From CAVUCH01 sp963739995 (GTDB lineage Bacteria > Acidobacteriota > Vicinamibacteria > Vicinamibacterales > JAENWD01), in assembly GCA_963739995.1 (NCBI GenBank), contig CAVUCH010000024.1, positions 1-64,000 of the forward strand: a DNA stretch of 64,000 nucleotides, written 5' to 3'. Shown piece after piece: positions 46,302-55,974 of this stretch. The position numbers were made by a program, and so were the translations under genes. The notes under the pieces are model-generated. The model searched no databases and was not told the origin of the DNA. It worked only from the letters and a program-made list of their open reading frames with translations. Position 1 is the first letter of the stretch, and each line of letters starts with the position of its first letter.

Positions 46302-46689
46302 GCCAATGCTACTGTGGTAGTCCTCGCCGGCGCAACGACGGTCCGTCTTCGAGTGGGCCACCAGGCGCGACGTCGCCGTCGATTCCGGGGGTGTCGGAGC
46401 CTAGCCCGTGGTGAAAGACCGGTTGCATTCGGCCGCCGATGCATCCCCGCCTTCTGCGGTGCTTCTTCCTCAGATACTGCCCGGTAGTCTCGGTCGTCGC
46501 GCCTGGCCGGCGGGGCGCCTCCGCGCCCTCGCTGCGACGCCGGTCTTCACCAGGACTGCTAGCGGGTGTGACGCGGCGTATCGCCGTGATTGGTGACGAA
46601 ATCCGTCCGGGCGACTCGCGTGGCTGGCCCGGCCCTCGCCAGTGCAGTCGCCTGACCGGCATTTGGAACTGTCCATGCCGTACGGCCGC
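46302..46689. other. 388-bp region without a recognisable gene
   Basis: Short frames on both strands lack family signatures. This is where the rest of the PP2C gene would be expected. Confidence 0.4.
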
Positions 46690-47553
46690 TCAAGCGACTT
46701 TGATGCGCAAGCGCGTTCCCCACGGATCTGCGGCCGTGACGCCATCTCCGGTCTCCTCGACCGTGTAGGCGGCGCCTTGAAGGCTCCGCTTGACGTCGGC
46801 GACGTCATCTGTGGATGGCACCAGAAGGTCCCACTCGAGGAGCCGTGCCCGATCAGCTGATGGGGCCGGCCCCGGCGACCAGATGTTCGTGCCCAGATGA
46901 TGGTGATAGCCGCCAGCCGACAGGAACAACGCACCGGGGTAGCTCCACACCGTCTTGTCGAAGCCCAACGCGCGGTGATAGAAAGCATCGGCGCCCTCGA
47001 GTGTCCCCACGTGCAGGTGCACGTGGCCCATCGTCGTACCGGGTGGTGCGCCATCCCACTTCTTTCCGCCGCCGGCGGCGATCACGCTCGGGATGTCGAG
47101 CGCGTCTGTCGTCATTGCGAGCTCACGGTCGTGGTACTGCCACGCGCTCCGCGGCCGATCGGCGTAGACCTCGATCCCCAGCCCGTCCGGATCCGTGAGA
47201 TAGAGCGCCTCGCTAACCAGGTGATCGGCCATGGCGACGGGCACGCCGAGGGCTGACACGTGCGCTGCGAAGCGGCCGAGCGCGGCTCGTTCCGGCAGGA
47301 GGATTGCGAAGTGGAAGAGGCCGAACGATCCACGCCGAGCCTGCCTCACGCCGCTCCTGGTGTGGAGTGTCACCAGAGGCCGTTCGTCACCGTGTGCCCC
47401 AAGCCACGCGCCGTCGGTCGTCGCGTTGTACGCATGGAGTCCGAGTACCTGCTGGTAGTACGCGAGCGACTGCTGCACATCGCTCACCTGGAGATGCACT
47501 GCGCCAACGTGCGTCGCGTCAGGCAGCCGGAACGCAGGCGGCGCGAACGCCAT
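46690..47553 (-). CDS. VOC-family dioxygenase, catechol 2,3-dioxygenase (CatE-like)
   Basis: Two-domain extradiol-dioxygenase-like protein, 287 aa, of the small CatE type. Each half has a VOC repeat: VGAVHLQVSDVQQSL (His) near residue 15, then FGLFHFAILLP; and MGHVHLHVGTLEGAD (His) near residue 175. LYLTDPDGLGIEVY carries the Glu position. These give the two-His-one-carboxylate iron site. Substrate is a catechol or other ring diol by family. The ATG at 47553 is chosen over 47646 because the upstream extension is Arg/Thr-rich and not conserved-looking. Confidence 0.85.
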   Translation of the reverse strand: MAFAPPAFRLPDATHVGAVHLQVSDVQQSLAYYQQVLGLHAYNATTDGAWLGAHGDERPLVTLHTRSGVRQARRGSFGLFHFAILLPERAALGRFAAHVSALGVPVAMADHLVSEALYLTDPDGLGIEVYADRPRSAWQYHDRELAMTTDALDIPSVIAAGGGKKWDGAPPGTTMGHVHLHVGTLEGADAFYHRALGFDKTVWSYPGALFLSAGGYHHHLGTNIWSPGPAPSADRARLLEWDLLVPSTDDVADVKRSLQGAAYTVEETGDGVTAADPWGTRLRIKVA

Positions 47554-47743
47554 ACGGGAGGGAACTGCCGTCGTTTGTGTTATTCGGCACGTGCGTCTCT
47601 CTTTCCGCACAAAATCGACCAACAAGTCGGCACCCGCAGCAGGCACGCCAGAGCCACGAGTGCATCCCTATACTGTTCCGGTGCGGGCCACGAAGGCACG
47701 GCTTTCTTGCTCGATTGCCTCGTCCGTTGCTGGAGCACGGGTC

Positions 47744-48391
47744 CTACATCATCAGCGTCATCGCGCCGGTTGCCACCAGCGCGCCGGCCCAGATCAGATC
47801 GAGGTTGAACCAGGTGCGGCGAAGTATGCCCACGCCGAGCTTTTCGAACACGAGCAGTGCGATGAACGCCGTCACTGCCAGATAGCTCACAGCGTGCAGG
47901 CCGGTGGCCAGGAGCGCGGTCCCCGCGTTCGCTCCCGCGTGAGCCGGCATGTGGTGCATGTGCCCGCCGCCGCCGGCCATCGACATGCCGACGAACACGG
48001 GCACGACCATCAGACCCGCGCCGTGGGCCGTCGCCATCAGGAACGACCACACCGTGAGCCCACCCATGCTCACGCGCATGCCCGTCCAGCGCGGATGCTG
48101 GTGACGAAAGCACCGCAAGCAGCCGAGCGCGAGGAGAACACCGGCGATCGGCCAGCGAAGCCTGCTGACCGGGACCACGGTTCCCAGCGTCAGAGCGGCG
48201 CCGACCGCGCCCGCGACGGCCAGCGCGTGGCCGGCGCCGAGAGGCACGAGTGCCCGAAGCACTGCGCCCCGGCGACGCTCCTGCATCCCGAGCGCCACCG
48301 CAAACAGCCAGCCCATTCCAGGATTGATGCCATGGAAGGCACCTAGCGCCATCAGCATCGCCCACGATGTCGTCGCGATCTCGCTCGTCAT
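47744..48391 (-). CDS. NicO/RcnA-like multi-pass membrane protein next to the methanethiol oxidase gene
   Basis: Inner-membrane protein of 215 aa, about six helices. The first helix motif FHGINPGMGW resembles the H-x3-P-G-H segment of NicO/RcnA cation exporters, with Met instead of the second His. A Gly/His/Met-rich loop (GGGGHMHHMPAH) could bind metal. It starts 9 bp after the stop of the SELENBP1-like gene, so the two are probably co-expressed. A role in supplying or protecting the copper of the oxidase is inferred and untested. Confidence 0.75.
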   Translation of the reverse strand: MTSEIATTSWAMLMALGAFHGINPGMGWLFAVALGMQERRRGAVLRALVPLGAGHALAVAGAVGAALTLGTVVPVSRLRWPIAGVLLALGCLRCFRHQHPRWTGMRVSMGGLTVWSFLMATAHGAGLMVVPVFVGMSMAGGGGHMHHMPAHAGANAGTALLATGLHAVSYLAVTAFIALLVFEKLGVGILRRTWFNLDLIWAGALVATGAMTLMM

Positions 48392-48399
48392 GACACACC

Positions 48400-49804
48400 T
48401 CACTCGAAACAGTAGGAATCGGAGCTGGCATCGCCGCCCTCCAGGTGAACCTGGTGCGGACGCATCCCGTCGAACTCCATAAATCCGAGGTGGTCGAGGT
48501 CGATGCCGCCGTTCTGACGCACCTCGATCTTCGCCAGCCAGCCCTTGAGACCGTCGGGATAGAACTGGTCGTCCCACGTCCGGTACAGAGAGTTCGTCAC
48601 GTAGACGCGCTTGCCGTCGCGGCTGATCTCGACCATCTGGGGAGCGCCGTTCAGCGGCTGACCCGGTCGCGCGGGATGCGGCTGACGCCGGACAATGCCT
48701 CCGAGACGCACTGAGCCGGTCTCGACCGGATTGAATGGATCCGAGACGTCGAACTGCTTCAACTCGCCGGTACCAAAGCACGAGACATACAGGAACCGAT
48801 CGTCGAGCGAGAGATTGATGTCCGTGACGAGTGGCGGTACCGCACCGAACCCCTTCAGCAGCGGCGGCAGGTCGTCGGCGACGGCTGGCTCGGCGGGAAT
48901 CTCGATCACCTTGTGCACCCGCCAGGTGCCGCTCTTGTGAGTGCCTTCGCGGTGCCACATCCAGATCGAGGCGGAGAGGTCCTTCAGGCTGGTGACGACG
49001 CCGACGAAGCCGTAGGTTTCGGTCGGATTGTGCGCCGGGCGCAGTTCGAGGACCATCTGCTGCTCCGGTCCGAGCTCCAGCTTCTGCAGATGCCGCCGGC
49101 TGTGCAGATCCCAGACGTGCAGCGCGTTGCCGTACTTGCCTGCGAGGAGCAGCTCGGGGTTCACGCCGTCCTCCACCATCTGCGGCGTGCCCCACTCGCT
49201 GGTGAGCATCGTGTCGTGTCCGAGATGCCACCAGAAATCGTAGGCCAGATACTGCGGTCCGCGCTCGCGCTCCCACCGGCCCTTGATCTCGAATGTCTGG
49301 GGATCAAGCACGAAGATCCCACCCGGGCCGTTGCCCTCACCATCGCCCAACGCGTTGATGTAGATGCCGTCGGGCCCGCAGTGTGAGGTGTGCGGGCGAC
49401 TGTAGCCGGTCTTTCTGAGCAGCTCGTCGGCTTCAATCACCTTGACGAGACGCGGACGACGCGGATCGGGCTGCGGTGTCGAGGATGTGGATCCGCGACG
49501 AGCGCAGGCCGGGCACGACCAGGTATCGCCGCTGCATGTGCGGATGCGGCGAATAGGGGCACAGGCACGAGCTGCACGCGTTCCATCCAAAATGGTGGAG
49601 CTCGTCGCCGGCGCCCGGCATCTCCACCCGCGCGATCTGAGCGCCGTAGGCCGGTGATTCGGGATCCACGTCGAGCACGGCAACGGCGTCCCTGCCGGCC
49701 GGGTCCGGATTGAGCAACGCGACATAGGCGAGTGTCTCCGCCGGAGCCTGCATGGCCATGGTCGGGGACGGATAGAAGCTCTGGTCGGGTAGCAGTTTTG
49801 GCAC
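48400..49804 (-). CDS. Methanethiol oxidase (SELENBP1/SBP56 family), interrupted by a 1-nt insertion
   Basis: Copper-dependent oxidase of the selenium-binding-protein family: methanethiol plus oxygen to formaldehyde, sulfide and peroxide in characterised members. About 467 aa when joined. The N-terminus has FGWNACSSC, the conserved CSSC pair. After LRSSRIHILDT a +1 shift near 49470 (GCAG region) leads to PDPRRPRLVKVIEADEL, and the rest (HCGPDGIYINALGD, GHDTMLTSEWGTP, LDDRFLYVSCFGTGELKQ) is intact to the end. The start is GTG at 49804 after GAGGAGG. A membrane partner follows. The sulfur-handling role is inferred from the family. Confidence 0.9.
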
Positions 49805-49910
49805 GTTTTTGTCCTCCTCGCGGGTTCAGTTCCGCGCAATTGCGAGGTTAGAATCGGATGGCCGTCAGCGTCCTTTGAGAACCCTGGCCTGTTTCTGAAA
49901 CTTTCCTGAG

Positions 49911-51126
49911 GTGGGATCCGTGGCCGACCCTGGGGTCCGACGCGCCTATCGGTTCGGGCCATTTCAGCTCGACGCCCGGGAGCGCCGTCTCTCTCGCGGC
50001 TGCGACGTGATCCCGTTGCGCCTGAAGGTATTCGAGACGCTCCACGTGCTGGTCGAGAATGCCGGGCGGCTCGTGACGAAGCAGGAGTTGCTGGACACCG
50101 TCTGGCCAGACACGACGGTCGAGGAGAACAATCTCAATCACAATGTGTCAGTGCTGCGGAAGGCCCTCGGAGAGAAGGCGACCGGCCAGCAGTACATCGA
50201 GACGGTCCCGCGCGTCGGTTATCGCTTTGCGGCCGCCGTCGAACCCGCCGAGCCGCGCGCCGAAGCGACCGTGGCCTCCGCAGCGAGGGCGCGGCAGGAA
50301 ATCAGGGTACTGCACAACGACAGACGGGGTGAACCTCGCCTACGCGAGCATCGGCAGCGGCCCGCCGATCGTCAAGGCGTCGAACTGGCTGACCCATCTC
50401 GATTTCGAATGGGGCAGCCCGATCTGGCGCCACTGGTGGTCCGCGCTCTCACTGCACCACCGCGTGGTCCGTTACGACGAGCGCGGCAATGGCATGTCGC
50501 AACGAGACGTCTCCGATGTGAGCTTCGACACGTGGGTCCGCGATCTGGAAACGGTGGTGGACGCAGCGGGGCTCGATCGGTTTCCGCTTCTCGGGATTTC
50601 CCGCGGCGGCCCTATCGCGATTGCGTACGCGGTGAAGCACCCGGAGCGCGTCACGCACCTCGTGCTGTATGGCGCGTTCGCGGCGGGAATGAACCACACC
50701 GGCACGCCGCCCGACATCGAGGCCCGCCGCGCGCTGGCGAGCCTGATGCGCCTTGGGTGGGGGCTCAACAACCAGGCGTTCTGCAAGGTGTTCACCTGCC
50801 GGTTCATTCCTGAGGCCACGCCGGAGCACGAGCACTGGTTCGATGAACTGCAGCGCGTCTCCACTTCACCGGAGAACGCCGCCCGCCTCATGGAACTCGA
50901 CGACGACCTGGACGTTCGGCCGCTCCTCTCTCAGGTGAGGACGCCGACCCTGGTCATTCACTGTGACCGTGACCATGCAGTGCCCGCGGCAAAGGGGCGC
51001 CAGATCGCCGCCGGTATCCCAAACGCGCGATACGTGTCGCTCCCCGGCGCCAACCACCTGATGCTGGAAGAGGAGCCCGCCTGGGCGATGTTCCTCGAGG
51101 AGCTCGGCCTGTTCCTGAATTGGTAG
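49911..51126 (+). CDS. Winged-helix regulator fused to an alpha/beta hydrolase, interrupted by a 1-nt insertion
   Basis: About 404 aa when joined. Residues 10-110: OmpR/CadC-type winged helix (YRFGPFQLDARERRL, TKQELLDTVWPDTTVEENNLNHNVSVLRKALG, YIETVPRVGYRF). After an Ala/Arg linker the frame shifts at 50305-50307. Omitting one G in AGGGTACTGC gives EIRYCTTTDGVNLAYASIGSG and an alpha/beta hydrolase to the end, with nucleophile GISRGG (Ser), HCDRDHAVP (Asp) and GANHLMLEE (His). The hydrolase half resembles those fused to regulators or cyclases that may bind or hydrolyse a lactone or ester signal. Start GTG at 49911 or 49920. Confidence 0.85.
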
Positions 51127-51283
51127 TGACAGGTACCGGCGAGGAGCATGAGAGGGGAGCAGGCAAGCACAACCCTCATCAGGCACACTCCTCGTCGTGG
51201 GTGATTGTGACGCGCGCATCCGCGCCCGGGGATCAGCTCCGCTTCACTACTCTCGGCAAACCGGAGGAAGAAAGGAGCCACGT

Positions 51284-52483
51284 ATGTACGACGCCATCAT
51301 CGTCGGCGCGCGGTGCGCCGGTGCTCCGACAGCAATGCTTCTTGCCAGTAAGGGCTATCGCGTGTTGCTGGTGGACAAGGCCGCATTTCCAAGCGACACC
51401 ATTTCCACGCACATCATCTGGCCGCACGGCGCCGAGATCATGGCCCGGTGGGGACTACTGGAGAGACTCGCCGCAACCGGCTGTCCGCCGATCGCGCTCG
51501 ACATGACGTTTGACGTGGGCCCGTTCGCGCTCAAAGGCGGCGTCACCGACACGAATGGGGGCCGCGGGGGGTTCTGCCCGCGACGAACGATACTGGACAA
51601 GATCCTCGTGGATGGGGCCGTGGAGAGCGGCGTCGAGCTGCGGGAGAGGTTCACGGTGGAACAGCTGGTCTGGGCCGACGATCGAGTCACCGGGATCAAG
51701 GGTCGCAGCCACACCGGTGGCAGCGTGGAGGAGCGGGCATCAGTCGTGATCGGCGCGGACGGTGCGCATTCGTATGTGGCCAAAGCCGTCCGCGCTCCGG
51801 AATACGATGTGAAGCCGCCGCTCGTCACGTTCTACTACAGCTACTACAGCGGCTTCGAGGCCGGCGACGTCGAGCAGTACGTCCGCGAGTTCCAGGGTGC
51901 CGCCTGCTTTCCGACGAACGATGGCCTTACGCTGATCGCGGCCGTCTGGCCGAGCAAACGGTTCACGGAGGTACGCGCCGACATCGAGGGGCATGTCAGG
52001 AAGGTGCACGAGTCGACACCGAGCGTCGCAGACAGGCTGCAGCGTGCCAGACGGGAAGAGAAATGGGTTGGCACGGCGGGTGTCGCGAACTATTTCCGGA
52101 AGCCGTACGGTCCCGGCTGGGCACTGGTCGGCGACGCCGGGTACGACAAGGACCCCCTCACCGCACAGGGGATCAGCGACGCGTTCATCGATGCGGAGAA
52201 TCTGACGGAGGCGCTCGATGCGGGCTTCGACAGGAACCGGCCGCTGGACGACGCCTTGGGCGAGTATCAATCGCGGCGCGACCAGCGCGCCCGGCCGATG
52301 TACGAGTTTACGTGTCAACTGGCCATGCTCGAGCCTCCGCCACCGCAGATGCGGCAGCTCTTTGCGGCACTGCGCGGCAGCCAGGAAGCCACGAACCAGT
52401 TCTTTTCGGCTCTCACCGGCTCGCTTCCGCTGCCGGCGTTCTTCAATCGGGAGAACATCAGCCGGATCGTGGCTGGCTCGTAA
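51284..52483 (+). CDS. FAD-dependent oxidoreductase (PHBH/geranylgeranyl reductase-like)
   Basis: Flavoprotein of 399 aa. FAD motifs are DAIIVGARCAGAPTAMLLA (residues 3-21) and LVDKA at the end of strand 2, and the GD motif GDAGYDKDPLTAQGISDAF near residue 290. Fold and length fit p-hydroxybenzoate-hydroxylase-like monooxygenases or reductases of isoprenoid chains. Substrate unknown. AAAGGAG lies 6 nt upstream of the ATG at 51284. It is followed 13 bp later by a beta-propeller protein, suggesting an operon. Confidence 0.88.
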   Translation: MYDAIIVGARCAGAPTAMLLASKGYRVLLVDKAAFPSDTISTHIIWPHGAEIMARWGLLERLAATGCPPIALDMTFDVGPFALKGGVTDTNGGRGGFCPRRTILDKILVDGAVESGVELRERFTVEQLVWADDRVTGIKGRSHTGGSVEERASVVIGADGAHSYVAKAVRAPEYDVKPPLVTFYYSYYSGFEAGDVEQYVREFQGAACFPTNDGLTLIAAVWPSKRFTEVRADIEGHVRKVHESTPSVADRLQRARREEKWVGTAGVANYFRKPYGPGWALVGDAGYDKDPLTAQGISDAFIDAENLTEALDAGFDRNRPLDDALGEYQSRRDQRARPMYEFTCQLAMLEPPPPQMRQLFAALRGSQEATNQFFSALTGSLPLPAFFNRENISRIVAGS

Positions 52484-52496
52484 CGTAGGGGGGACC

Positions 52497-53966
52497 ATGA
52501 CCATCCACCCCTCTCTCGATTCGACCCGCCAGCTCCGACGCCCCACCGGCGTCGCGCGTCGATGGTTCACGGCTGCAGCCGCGATCCTGGTAGGCACGGG
52601 CTCGTTCTCCGTCGCATTGCGCGCGCAATCGTCGAGCCCGCGCCAGCGGACGACGGACCGCTCGGCAACGGCGGCGGAAGGCCAGAAGACCGCCGTGCCT
52701 GCGCCGGCGGCGAAGGCCGCGACGAAGCAGGGGCCGCCAACGCCCTCGCCCCCCGCGGAGCCGTGGCGTACCTGGGGCGGTCCGCGCGGCAATTTTTCGA
52801 GCGGTGCGACCGGGCTGGCCCGTAGCTGGCCAGCCGAAGGACCGCGTCAGCTGTGGAAGCGACCGCTCGGCGATGGCTATTCGGGCATTTCGGCGGACAA
52901 CGGCGTGCTGTACACGGCCTACCGACGCGGCTCGAACGACGTCGTCGTTGCCATGGAGGAGGGGTCGGGAAAGACGCTCTGGGAGACGGCATACGCGGCG
53001 CCTTTCAGCAATGCCGGTGGAAACGAGATCGCGCCCGGGCCCTACGCCATGCCCCAGGTGATCGGCAACCGCATTGTCATGGCCAGCGGCACGGGAATCC
53101 TGCTCTCGCTCGACAAGCGAACAGGCAAAATCGTCTGGCAGCACGATCTCTATGGTGAGTTCGGTGGCACCCGGCTCGGGTTCGGCTACTCGTGCCACGC
53201 GTTGCCTTACAAGGACACTTTGATCGTCCTGGTCGGCGGACATGCCGGCCTCATCTCACGGCTCACCGGCGGATCCGGCAGTGCCGCGATCGCGGTCAAG
53301 CAGAGCGACGGAGCCGTGGTGTGGCAGAACCTCTCATTCGAGAATGCCCACTCGTCGCCCATCCTGATCACGGTGGACGGCCAGCCACAGGTCGTGGCGC
53401 TGTTGGCGCAAGAGGTGGTCGGGTTCAGCCCGGACAACGGCGCGGAGCTCTGGCGGCATTCCCACCCGACACCGCACGGGCTTGCGATCAGCACGCCTGT
53501 GTGGGGACCCGACAACATCCTCTTCGTCTCTTCCGCCTACGGCGGCGGCAGCCGCGCCCTCCAGCTGCGGCAGACCGGCGGCAAGACGAGCGTGCGCGAG
53601 CTCTGGACCAATGCCAGGTTACAGCTTCATTTCGGCACTGCCATCCGCATCGGCGATTACGTCTATTTCTCGGACGCTTACAACGGGCCGTCGCTCGTGA
53701 CGGCAGTGAACGTGAAGTCGGGCCAGACCGCATGGCAGAAGCGCGGCTTCGCGAAGGCGCAGCTGCTGCTGGCGGACGGCAAGCTGATTCTGCTCGACGA
53801 GGACGGCACGCTCGCCCTCGCCACGGCGACGCCCCAGAACTTCGAAGTGCACTCCCGGGTGTCACTCCTGAACAAGACGGCGTGGACGCCGCTGACGATG
53901 GCCGGCACGCGGCTCTACGTCCGCGACCGCACGTCGCTCGTCGCGCTCGACCTCGCCGCGCCGTAA
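52497..53966 (+). CDS. Secreted PQQ-like beta-propeller repeat protein
   Basis: Exported protein of 489 aa. It has an N-terminal basic region, a hydrophobic helix (WFTAAAAILVGTGSFSVALRAQ) and a disordered Ala/Pro linker. The propeller starts at WRTWGGPRGNFSSGATG (about residue 85) and runs to the end with repeated PQQ-like blades (GISADNGVLYTAY, LDKRTGKIVWQHDLYGEFG, VKSGQTAWQKRGF). Such propellers act as quinoprotein-like dehydrogenases or as assembly scaffolds (BamB-like). Key dehydrogenase residues were not identified. AGGGGGG before the ATG fixes the start. Next to the flavoprotein gene by 13 bp. Confidence 0.85.
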   Translation: MTIHPSLDSTRQLRRPTGVARRWFTAAAAILVGTGSFSVALRAQSSSPRQRTTDRSATAAEGQKTAVPAPAAKAATKQGPPTPSPPAEPWRTWGGPRGNFSSGATGLARSWPAEGPRQLWKRPLGDGYSGISADNGVLYTAYRRGSNDVVVAMEEGSGKTLWETAYAAPFSNAGGNEIAPGPYAMPQVIGNRIVMASGTGILLSLDKRTGKIVWQHDLYGEFGGTRLGFGYSCHALPYKDTLIVLVGGHAGLISRLTGGSGSAAIAVKQSDGAVVWQNLSFENAHSSPILITVDGQPQVVALLAQEVVGFSPDNGAELWRHSHPTPHGLAISTPVWGPDNILFVSSAYGGGSRALQLRQTGGKTSVRELWTNARLQLHFGTAIRIGDYVYFSDAYNGPSLVTAVNVKSGQTAWQKRGFAKAQLLLADGKLILLDEDGTLALATATPQNFEVHSRVSLLNKTAWTPLTMAGTRLYVRDRTSLVALDLAAP

Positions 53967-54182
53967 GGTGACCCTGTCTACTCTCTTGCTTCTAGCGGCT
54001 CACGCTGTTGCCGGCGGGCCCTCGGCGCGACTGCCATCTTGGCTTCAAGACGTCACATACGCCGCTGCGCGGTCCCGGCATGTCACCCGCCATCGCCGCC
54101 AGCACACCTGTATCGATGTCTCAGACGAAGAGCGATTCGGTCGCGACAATCGCGCCGGCAATCTCTCAAAGAAGCCACCTGC

Positions 54183-54605
54183 TCACTTCACGCCGTTCTG
54201 TGGCTTCAACGCGCTGATCATCCAGGACGTCCCGAACTTGTCCCTGAGCTGCCCAAAACGGGTCGCGAAGAACGTTTCCTCCATGGGCATGAAGATCTGC
54301 CCGCCGTCGCAGAGCAGCGCCCAGATGCGCTCGGCCTCAACTGCGCTGTGAACGGTGAGCGACAGATACACGCTGCGCATCGGCTGAAAGCGATCGGGCG
54401 GTACGTCGGATCCCATGAGCTGTGTCTCTCCCAGGTCCATGAGCGCGTATTGGATGGATTTCTCCCAACCAGGCCACGTGATGGGCTGGTCGGGCTGCTC
54501 GGCTCGTCGCATGAGCATGGTGATCCTTCCGCCGAGATGCCGTTCATAGAAGCGAAACGCCTCTTCGCAGTTGCCACCGAAGTTCAAGAAAGTGTTCAGC
54601 ACCAT
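54183..54605 (-). CDS. PhnB-like VOC-family protein
   Basis: Single-domain glyoxalase-fold protein, 140 aa: MVLNTFLNFGGNCEEAFRFYE at the N-terminus, DLGETQLMGSDVPPDRF in the middle and FGQLRDKFGTSWMIS at the end. It is similar in layout to the broken VOC gene at 37066. Metal ligands of true glyoxalases are not obvious, consistent with the PhnB/DUF1428-like binding proteins. It lies 86 bp after a DUF899 gene on the same strand, a common pairing. Confidence 0.9.
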   Translation of the reverse strand: MVLNTFLNFGGNCEEAFRFYERHLGGRITMLMRRAEQPDQPITWPGWEKSIQYALMDLGETQLMGSDVPPDRFQPMRSVYLSLTVHSAVEAERIWALLCDGGQIFMPMEETFFATRFGQLRDKFGTSWMISALKPQNGVK

Positions 54606-54691
54606 AGGTTTCCCCCTGAGCCCGCGAAGAACAGCGCTGAGGCGCCAAGCAACGCTTACTGGGCCGCTCGCTTCAAATCCATGCGCTTCGC

Positions 54692-55465
54692 TCAGCCCTT
54701 GTCGTACTCGTCGTGGCGGCGCCACCAGACACCCGTCTCGTTGCGCCCCTTCGGTGCGCGGTCGAGCCACTGGTACATGCCCCAGAGGCCGTCCAGTCCG
54801 CGCGCATACGTCGAATAGGTGTGGTAGACGACGCGGTCGTCGAGCGCGAACGCGCTCATGCCCGGCCTCTCGCGCGTGTACGTGGCCGCGTCGGTGCCGC
54901 TCATGGCCGCGAAGACGACTTCCCCATCCTCGCCACTCTGGGAACCCTCGTGCGGTTGCCACGCCGCCTCGCGGCGGTAGTTGTATTCGATGGCCCCCTC
55001 GCGCTGTTGCTGCTCGGTGAACTGGACGTTGAAGTCGACGTTGAAGTCGCCGCCGAACGACGACGCCCACGGAAACGTCCACCCCATCCGGCGCTTGAAC
55101 GCCTGCAGCTTCGCGAGCGGCGCCCGCGACACCGCCGCAAGCGTGACGTCGTGGTTGGCCAGGTGGACGACGGAGCCGTTGAACCCGTCCGCAATCGCCG
55201 AGCAGGCCGGACACCCGGCGGTGTAGTCGGGCCCGAACATGAAGTGGTAGACGATGAGCTGCGAACGCCCTCGAAAGAGGTCTGCCAGCGAGGCGCTCCC
55301 TTCCTCGGTCTCGAATCGATACTCCTTGTCGATCCGAACCCATGGCAGCTCCTGCCTCCGCCGCGCCAGCTCGTCGCTGCGTCGCGTGAGATCCTTCTCC
55401 GCTTCGAGCAGCTCGAGCCGCGCTGCGAGCCACTCGTTCCGTGTACCCGTCATGTGCGTCGTCAT
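54692..55465 (-). CDS. DUF899 family thioredoxin-like protein
   Basis: Protein of 257 aa covering the DUF899 domain: EWLAARLELLEAEKDLTRRSDELARRR, LPWVRIDKEYRFE, LFRGRSQLIVYHFMFGPDYTAGCPACS (a thioredoxin-like C-x-x-C), and near the end YHTYSTYARGLDGLWG. The fold is thioredoxin-like with an unknown natural substrate. GGAG lies 9 nt before the ATG at 55465. It is followed by a PhnB-like VOC gene. Confidence 0.9.
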   Translation of the reverse strand: MTTHMTGTRNEWLAARLELLEAEKDLTRRSDELARRRQELPWVRIDKEYRFETEEGSASLADLFRGRSQLIVYHFMFGPDYTAGCPACSAIADGFNGSVVHLANHDVTLAAVSRAPLAKLQAFKRRMGWTFPWASSFGGDFNVDFNVQFTEQQQREGAIEYNYRREAAWQPHEGSQSGEDGEVVFAAMSGTDAATYTRERPGMSAFALDDRVVYHTYSTYARGLDGLWGMYQWLDRAPKGRNETGVWWRRHDEYDKG

Positions 55466-55955
55466 CACTCGTCGCTCCTTCAATCGCGTGCTGTCATCCC
55501 ACGTTCGTTCGACGTCCTGCGCAGCCGCCGATTCACCGCGTCCATTCGCCGCGCGCCTGGTGGTCGTTCGTCATGAGATAAGTTTAGGCCGCGGACCGCG
55601 AAGGATGGGAGTGACAGGTGTGACGGGATTCCAGTGGACTGGCTGATCACCGCCGCGGCGCGTGCACCCGCAGCGGGTGATTTGTGCGTGGTCAGGACTC
55701 ACCCCCGCCTTGCCAGGCGACGAATCGCCAGTCCGCCGAACAGCACGGTCACGCCGACGAGCACGGCCGCGGAGATGACGGGATTGATGAACGTGAACGC
55801 CGACACGCCGGCCGACCCGAGCGCCACTTGGTTCAGATGGAACGCCGGCCCCGCGACCGCATACCTGCGCCAGGTACGTGCGCTGAACCCTGATCCCGCA
55901 GACGAGCTGTGACCGGGGCTCGATTGACGAACGGGATGCGCTCGCCTACCATACC
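55466..55955. other. 490-bp spacer without an intact gene
   Basis: No family recognised. A minus-strand frame at 55699-55840 encodes a hydrophobic stretch (FTFINPVISAAVLVGVTVLFGG) with a basic end. It could be the tail of a membrane protein but has no start of its own. Confidence 0.35.
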
Positions 55956-55969
55956 TACCTAGCTTGGTA
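55956..55969 (+). promoter_or_regulatory. Palindrome TACCTAGCTTGGTA, candidate PadR operator over the -10
   Basis: Twelve of fourteen positions are symmetric (TACC...AGCT...GGTA). The TAGCTT inside it can serve as -10, ending 6 nt before the GTG and 9 nt before the ATG of the PadR gene. Two more TACC copies precede it (55947, 55952). A repressor bound here would block the promoter, fitting PadR autoregulation. Confidence 0.5.
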
Positions 55970-55974
55970 ACGTG

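Noticed and set aside
53967..54182. Short plus-strand frame with signal-like start (TLSTLLLLAAHAVAGG)
   Set aside because: It has no ribosome site separate from the preceding gene and runs antisense into the VOC gene; too little to call.
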